Shown: positions 13,878 through 17,680 of the stretch, piece by piece
Numbering within the stretch: position 1 is the stretch's first letter
Layout of the letters: each line of letters opens with the position of its first letter
NCBI GenBank assembly: GCA_041667045.1
Contig: JBAYFS010000027.1
Location: 1-17,680, forward strand
DNA from: JAQVSV01 sp041667045
GTDB lineage: Bacteria > Elusimicrobiota > Elusimicrobia > Elusimicrobiales > Elusimicrobiaceae
DNA length: 17,680 nucleotides
Direction: 5' to 3'
The notes under the pieces: generated by a model
Told to the model about the DNA's origin: nothing
The model's database searches: none
Seen by the model: the letters and a program-made list of their open reading frames with translations, nothing else
Program-made: the position numbers and the translations under genes

Positions 13878-14163
13878 GTGGCGCATAGTTTGTCGATAAA
13901 AGGCTTAAAAAACCAACACAAAAGGTAAATTAACTCCCAAATGTTGGAGATTAGGTCTTCTGGCAAGAAGCTCATAGGTCCTTTGCCTCATATAAAAGAT
14001 GGAAAGTATTGATATACTAAGGCATGAGATCGGTTAACTCCTTGTATGTTGAAATGTTTGGGAAATCCAACTTACGCGCAGTGGCGGGAGTGCATGATGA
14101 GTTACATTAATAGCGATGATTCCCGATTCCGTCCCGAACGCAAATTTCCAAGGTGAAAATATT
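13878..14163. other. AT-richer intergenic DNA; only promoter-like sites seen
   Basis: With the preceding repeats and remnant this makes a gap of about 580 bases without an intact gene. The longest plus-strand frame (from ATG near 13939, 23 codons, MLEIRSSGKKLIGPLPHIKD...) has no known match. CCAACA near 13913 and TGTTGG near 13940 are an inverted pair. TGATATACT at 14010-14018 is an extended -10-like box for the downstream plus-strand gene. AGGTGA at 14151-14156 is that gene's Shine-Dalgarno. Confidence 0.4.
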
Positions 14164-14913
14164 GTGAAACTTCAAATACCAACAGAATTTGAATTAAATA
14201 AATGCTTCTTGATCCCGACAACTGCGGTGTTTTTAACGCTATTTGTGTGGACCGGCGCCGGAACCGAAGTCTATACGCTGAGAACCTATTATCCAAGTCC
14301 CTACGGCAGTTACAAGAGAATGAAGGTCGTGGAAAGCATTACCGGCGGCGAAAACGGCGCGCCGCTTAACATTATTGGCAATACGGTAATAAATCCTCCA
14401 GGTTCGGCGGCCAGCACCACCGTCTCGGTGTATGACAACAAAAGCGCACTTGCCGATGTGAACGGTTATTCCGCCGCTAACGACGTATGGCTTAAAGACG
14501 CTAACCGCTGGGCCAGCAAATCTTACAATCCTAAATTTCATTCGGTGCATTTTACGTTCGGCGGACTTTTGGCCTATGGCCGGGACGTTGTTCCCAAAGC
14601 CAGCGGCACCTATTCTTATGCCTTGCCCGCCGCAATTCCATCAACAGCGTCGGAAATATTGGTGCATTTGTATCAAATGAATGAGTACAGCCCGAACACG
14701 GGGCGAAACACGATAACGATATATACCCAGGAAAACGGGGAAAAATACCTGTTCCCCGTGTATTTTTATCCCTTTCCGCAGGCTGCGGTCAGCCCTGATA
14801 ATGTGTATGTGTGGCTGCCTGTTACAAAAGAGAGAAAACTATATCTTACCCGTGATGTAGATCGTTCCATCACCTATTGTTTCGACGAATTGTTTATTGA
14901 AGCCTGGCGATAA
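14164..14913 (+). CDS. Membrane-anchored TYYPSPYGSY-motif protein, Elusimicrobiota-like, unknown function
   Basis: The 249-residue protein starts at GTG 14164, chosen because AGGTGA lies 7 bases upstream. The alternative ATG 14116 has no Shine-Dalgarno and adds 16 unlike residues. A hydrophobic segment at about 15-33 (FLIPTTAVFLTLFVWTGAG) acts as signal or anchor and is followed at once by VYTLRTYYPSPYGSYKRM (about 36-53). That motif I recall from many short surface proteins of Elusimicrobiota and related phyla, where it sits just after the hydrophobic N-terminus. The rest is beta-rich, with NIIGNTVINPP near 71-81, and ends CFDELFIEAWR. No enzymatic motif is visible. The start region resembles a pilin-like or secreted-surface protein, but there is no prepilin cleavage site. 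Function is unknown. Confidence 0.78.
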   Translation: MKLQIPTEFELNKCFLIPTTAVFLTLFVWTGAGTEVYTLRTYYPSPYGSYKRMKVVESITGGENGAPLNIIGNTVINPPGSAASTTVSVYDNKSALADVNGYSAANDVWLKDANRWASKSYNPKFHSVHFTFGGLLAYGRDVVPKASGTYSYALPAAIPSTASEILVHLYQMNEYSPNTGRNTITIYTQENGEKYLFPVYFYPFPQAAVSPDNVYVWLPVTKERKLYLTRDVDRSITYCFDELFIEAWR

Positions 14914-14993
14914 ATCTTCATTTTGCCTTCTTTTTTGTAAAGCCGAAAAACCGATCCGTTCTCCAAAATAATTGGCCTGGAATTGCCGCGGCA

Positions 14994-15386
14994 CTATGCG
15001 ATGGCGGCGGGTTTCAGTTTTTCCCGCACCTGCGGGGGGATTGAGCGAGGTTTTATGTCCCGCCCGACGCAGACCAGCACGGTTTTCGCTTTAGTTGTCA
15101 GTTTTCCGTTCTGGTTGGTGATTTTGTAGGTGAACTCCACGCTGATTTCCGAAACGGCGGAAACGGTCGTTTCAATATCCAGAACATCGTCGTAAAAAGC
15201 CGGATGCTTATATTCCACTTCCTGGCGCGCGACGACGAACATATACCCCTCGTCCATCATACGCTTGACCGAATAGCCGCACCGCTCGAAAAGCTCGGTG
15301 CGCGCCTCTTCCAGATATTTCAGGTAATTGCCGTAATAAACCACGCCGCCGCAGTCGGTATCATGGTAATAAATCCGTTTCAACAT
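14994..15386 (-). CDS. YbgC-type acyl-CoA thioesterase (4HBT hotdog fold)
   Basis: The 130-residue protein has the hotdog-fold thioesterase signature at its N-terminus, YYHDTDCGGVVYYGNYLKYL, with D11 matching the catalytic Asp of E. coli YbgC (D18), then EEARTELFERCGY. Members hydrolyse acyl-CoA or acyl-ACP thioesters; YbgC itself is associated with Tol-Pal and phospholipid metabolism, but no tol genes lie here, so the substrate is open. The usual Ala after DTD is Cys here. It is the last gene of a three-gene minus-strand operon. The ATG comes 1 base after the stop of the YjbQ gene, with GGAGAG inside that gene's end. No terminator was seen after it. Confidence 0.9.
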   Translation of the reverse strand: MLKRIYYHDTDCGGVVYYGNYLKYLEEARTELFERCGYSVKRMMDEGYMFVVARQEVEYKHPAFYDDVLDIETTVSAVSEISVEFTYKITNQNGKLTTKAKTVLVCVGRDIKPRSIPPQVREKLKPAAIA

Positions 15387-15387
15387 A

Positions 15388-15804
15388 TTACTCTCCGATT
15401 ATTTTAATAAGCACGCGCTTGGCGCGCCGACCGTCGAATTCGCCGTAAAAAATCTGTTCCCACGGCCCGAAATCAAGTTTCCCGCCCGTGACGGCCACAA
15501 CCGCTTCGCGGCCCATAAGGGTGCGCTTGAGATGCGCGTCGCCGTTGTCTTCGCCGGTCTGGTTGTGGCGGTACCGGTCCAGGCCGTAGGGCGCCAGTTT
15601 CTCCACCCAATCTATGAAGTCCTGATGAAGGCCCGGTTCGTTATCGTTGATAAAAACGCTGGAGGTTATATGCATGGAGTTCACCAGGCACAGTCCTTCT
15701 TTGATGCCGCTTTCGCGCAAGGCCGCCGTCACCTGCGGGGTGATATTCACGATTTCGTAGCGGCTGTCCGTGTTGATGGTAAGGTATTTGGTGTGCGATT
15801 TCAT
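15388..15804 (-). CDS. YjbQ/UPF0047 family protein
   Basis: The 138-residue protein is the full family length. Conserved blocks are present: NSMHITSSVFINDNEPGL (42-59), YRHNQTGEDNGDAHLKRTLMG (the RHN and D-A-H-L-K metal or ligand site, about 78-98) and GKLDFGPWEQIFYGEFDG (107-124). E. coli YjbQ has been reported to have weak thiamine-phosphate synthase activity, and the fold can bind a metal at His residues; the true role is unclear. Its ATG overlaps the stop of the MBL-fold gene as ATGA, and the thioesterase gene starts 1 base after its own stop, so the three are translationally coupled. Confidence 0.92.
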   Translation of the reverse strand: MKSHTKYLTINTDSRYEIVNITPQVTAALRESGIKEGLCLVNSMHITSSVFINDNEPGLHQDFIDWVEKLAPYGLDRYRHNQTGEDNGDAHLKRTLMGREAVVAVTGGKLDFGPWEQIFYGEFDGRRAKRVLIKIIGE

Positions 15805-16430
15805 TTTTCTTCCTTTAAAATTACGGCCCGGGGCGTGAGTTTCGCGAATTCCGCCGCCATTTCGTAGCTGCCTACATGCTTGCCGCAGTGCATGGGTACG
15901 GCGGCGGACGGTTTTATCAGTCCGGCCGCGAGGGCCGCTTCGGCAGGGTTCATCGTGTAGGTTCCGCCGACCGGCAGCAGCGCGATATCGGCGCGCAGAT
16001 TTTCCATTTCCGGGATTAAATCAGTGTCGCCCGCGTGGTAGAGGCGGACACCGTCAAAAGTGATTATATAGCCCATATTGCCGTTTGCTCTAGGATGGAA
16101 AGGTTTCGTGATGTTATAAGAAGGCACCGGTTCAACGGTAATGTCCCGAATGGTTTCCGTAACGCCGAACCGCAGGACGGTTATTTTTTGCGTCAGGTGT
16201 TTTTTCAATTGGGCGGGCCCCGCTATTACAGTGTCCGGTTTGGCGATGCGGGCGATATCGTCCGGCGAGCAGTGGTCGTGGTGTTCGTGCGTGACCAGCA
16301 CTATGTCCGCTTTGGGATTATCGGGGCTTATGTGCCACGGATCTATATAAATTACGGTCTTTGCCGCCGTTTCAATGCGGAAAGTGGAATGTCCGTGCCA
16401 GTGCACAGATTTACTAATATCGCTGGGCAT
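15801..16430 (-). CDS. UPF0173/UlaG-like metallo-beta-lactamase-fold hydrolase
   Basis: The 209-residue protein has the MBL-fold metal motif THEHHDHCS (H48, H50, D52, H53), a D135 in HAGDTDLIP and H181 in PMHCGKHVG, with PVGGTYTM (153-160) typical of the UPF0173 branch. It begins with the usual WHGHSTFRIE strand and its length fits. Members include UlaG (L-ascorbate-6-phosphate lactonase), but the wider family has few known substrates and no ula genes are nearby. It leads the three-gene operon ending at 14994. No Shine-Dalgarno precedes the ATG; an extended -10-like TGGTAAAAT ends 6 bases upstream, so translation may be leaderless. Confidence 0.92.
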   Translation of the reverse strand: MPSDISKSVHWHGHSTFRIETAAKTVIYIDPWHISPDNPKADIVLVTHEHHDHCSPDDIARIAKPDTVIAGPAQLKKHLTQKITVLRFGVTETIRDITVEPVPSYNITKPFHPRANGNMGYIITFDGVRLYHAGDTDLIPEMENLRADIALLPVGGTYTMNPAEAALAAGLIKPSAAVPMHCGKHVGSYEMAAEFAKLTPRAVILKEEK

Positions 16431-16436
16431 GTTTAA

Positions 16437-16445
16437 ATTTTACCA
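16437..16445 (-). promoter_or_regulatory. Extended -10-like box directly before MBL operon start
   Basis: Read on the minus strand it is TGGTAAAAT. It ends 6 bases before ATG 16430, so the transcription start would fall at the A of the ATG. No Shine-Dalgarno is present. The -35 region is weak. Confidence 0.45.
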
Positions 16446-16609
16446 TTTGCTCTTTATTATTATCACGAAATTAGGTAGATTGTATGAACTGGCCTGCGCG
16501 AGATTCCGTTTTCGGATTAAAAACGGTGTTTCCGCCGCCATGCGGAGCTAGGCTAAGCCCGCGGCCGCAGGACAAGTGTCAGCCGGGGGGATTTGGGACA
16601 GGCTTTAAT
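16446..16609 (+). other. pilM upstream region with several hairpins
   Basis: Three potential hairpins follow one another on the plus strand: CCGTTTT/AAAACGG (16506-16526), TCCGC/GCGGA (about 16531-16546) and GACA/TGTC around 16571-16580, then a G-rich run. No known riboswitch consensus (for example a GEMM c-di-GMP type) could be matched. An AGG about 9 bases before ATG 16610 is the only Shine-Dalgarno-like sequence. Confidence 0.3.
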
Positions 16610-17680
16610 ATGGGGAAAATATCAGAACTAACCTCTGCTTTGAAAATTTTCGCGTCCGGTAAGGAAGACCTTATCGGCCTTGACATCGGCAGTTATGCCG
16701 TCAAGGCCGTCTACATAACCGGCGGCGAAAAAGCCTGCCAGGTGAAAGCCTGGGGCTATGAGCCTTACAATTTTAAACCCAACACCAATCCGGCCGAGAA
16801 AAAAGCTCTTATGGCGAAAGCTGTCAGAAAGATGCTTTCCGCGGCCGGAATATCGCAAAAATCGGTTTGCGTGGCGGTGTCGGGCAATTCCGTCATAGTC
16901 CGCTATGTGAAAGTACCGTTCATGGCGCATATGGATTTGGAAGCCCGTCTAGCCATCGAGGCCGAGCCGTTTATTCCTTTCGACATTCATGAAGTCCATC
17001 TCGGTTTCCACAAAATACGCGACGTGAAGGAAGAAGGCCTGAAAAAGATGGAGATCATCCTCGTCGCCGCTAAAAAAGAGATAGTGGACACGAAGATGGA
17101 AATAGTCAACGCGGCCGGTTTGAATCCTCTCATTATTGATGTGGACAATTTCGCGCTTGACGGCGTGTGCGCCCGCATGGAATCGGTCAAAGCTGAAAAG
17201 CCTGAAAAGGACAAAAGCGCCAGAAAAAACGACGGCGCCGATGACTCCGCGGAAAAGCACGGCGCCACTCTTGTGATCAACATGGGTCACAAAGTGACCA
17301 ATCTGGTGATTATTGAAAACGGCATTACCCGCGTGGCCCGGGATATTTTTATAGCGGGGGCGTCCTTTAACAAGGCTATTTCGAAAAGCCTGACCGTTGA
17401 AATAGACAAAGCCGACGAATTAAAAAAAGAGCACGGCCTGAAGTTCGCCGCGCTGGAGCCGGCGTCCGCGCGGGAGAGTTTCAGGGAAGAGGATATCACT
17501 ATCCCTTCCGGACATTCCTCGAAACCGCCGGTTGCCGCCGAATTGAACGCCGAACCGGCGCCGTTGCCCGCTGTCAGCACCGGCGAAGCTGTTTCCGGCG
17601 TTTTGTATGAAGTGCTCAAAGACCTTATTGTGGAAGTGCGCCGCTCTGTGGATTTTTACTATTCGCAGGGGTCCGAGCGC
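16610..17680 (+). CDS. pilM: Type IV pilus inner-membrane platform protein PilM (partial, 3' end outside window)
   Basis: The first 357 codons are present. The protein is an actin-like ATPase-fold member. It has the phosphate-1 loop LIGLDIGSYAVKAVYI (21-36), SGNSVIVRYVKVP (91-103), the PilM/FtsA-like EARLAIEAEPFIPF (111-124), then VAAKKEIVDTK and the phosphate-2 type LVINMGHKVTNLVIIENG (221-238). PilM binds the N-terminus of PilN at the cytoplasmic face and forms the assembly platform of the type IV pilus or a related secretion system with PilN and PilO, which would be expected beyond the right edge. Two low-complexity insertions, a charged Lys/Glu/Asp one at about 195-217 and a Pro/Ala-rich one at about 285-327, make it longer than the usual 350-residue PilM. 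VRRSVDFYYSQG (343-354) fits the conserved C-terminal third. Confidence 0.9.
   Translation, partial: MGKISELTSALKIFASGKEDLIGLDIGSYAVKAVYITGGEKACQVKAWGYEPYNFKPNTNPAEKKALMAKAVRKMLSAAGISQKSVCVAVSGNSVIVRYVKVPFMAHMDLEARLAIEAEPFIPFDIHEVHLGFHKIRDVKEEGLKKMEIILVAAKKEIVDTKMEIVNAAGLNPLIIDVDNFALDGVCARMESVKAEKPEKDKSARKNDGADDSAEKHGATLVINMGHKVTNLVIIENGITRVARDIFIAGASFNKAISKSLTVEIDKADELKKEHGLKFAALEPASARESFREEDITIPSGHSSKPPVAAELNAEPAPLPAVSTGEAVSGVLYEVLKDLIVEVRRSVDFYYSQGSER

Larger units (their letters stand above)
13592..14038. mobile_element. Possible bounds of degraded insertion element
   Basis: GTTAACCGAT at 13592-13601 is matched by its exact reverse complement ATCGGTTAAC at 14029-14038, and the transposase remnant lies between. 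The interval is AT-richer than the flanking genes. Only 10 bases match, six of them a self-palindrome (GTTAAC), and no target-site duplication is seen, so the ends are tentative. Confidence 0.3.

Noticed and set aside
14116..14163. ATG 14116 as start of the TYYPSPYGSY protein
   Set aside because: No Shine-Dalgarno upstream, whereas GTG 14164 has AGGTGA 7 bases before it.
16500..16609. c-di-GMP (GEMM) riboswitch before pilM
   Set aside because: The conserved core sequences of that class are absent.

Overview
The window is a moderately GC-rich, gene-dense bacterial chromosome segment. Its envelope genes suggest a Gram-negative-type (diderm) cell: a PorV/PorQ-type outer-membrane barrel ending in Phe, a lipoprotein, an ECF sigma/anti-sigma pair, a PilM pilus gene, and a very large secreted protein with a FlgD/CTD-like tail. 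That set, plus a membrane-anchored protein carrying a TYYPSPYGSY motif that I associate from memory with Elusimicrobiota and relatives, makes an Elusimicrobiota-like organism my best guess (inference, moderate to low confidence). No rRNA, tRNA or CRISPR was seen.

Layout. 1-642 (-): start of a DPM1-like family 2 glycosyltransferase, cut by the window edge. 712-1479 (+): receiver-domain response regulator with a disordered Pro/Ala tail and its own terminator. 1748-2302 (-): pyruvoyl-dependent arginine decarboxylase. 2363-3175 (-): TatD metal-dependent hydrolase, divergent from 3207-5278 (+), a compact operon of rlmN, an orphan HicA-like protein lacking the usual catalytic His, an unrecognised lipoprotein and a small CPxCG/coiled-coil protein, closed by a UUCG terminator. 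5349-7246 (+): ECF sigma factor, zinc-type anti-sigma factor and a secreted Met/Gly-rich coiled-coil protein, closed by a bidirectional terminator shared with 7329-7745 (-), a double-ACT protein.

7955-13584 (-) is a two-gene unit: a 1574-residue secreted papain-family protease with lectin-like, IPT/TIG, kelch-type and FlgD/CTD-like domains, followed 8 bases later by a PorV/PorQ-family barrel. Upstream of the protease lies an AT-richer gap (13585-14163). It contains two 31-bp tandem repeats, an inverted repeat, and a decayed transposase N-terminus that is too short to stand out as an ORF. On the other side is the TYYPSPYGSY protein (14164-14913, GTG start).

14994-16430 (-) is a tight operon: UlaG/UPF0173 metallo-beta-lactamase-fold hydrolase, YjbQ/UPF0047 protein and YbgC-type thioesterase. 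16610-17680 (+) is pilM, cut by the right edge.

Two translation-start styles are visible. Most genes have good Shine-Dalgarno sequences. The arginine decarboxylase and the MBL operon instead have an extended -10-like box 6-8 bases before ATG and no Shine-Dalgarno, which suggests leaderless mRNAs. The strongest candidates for something new are the protease/PorV pair with its IS-derived promoter region, the ECF/Met-rich protein module, and the His-less orphan HicA.
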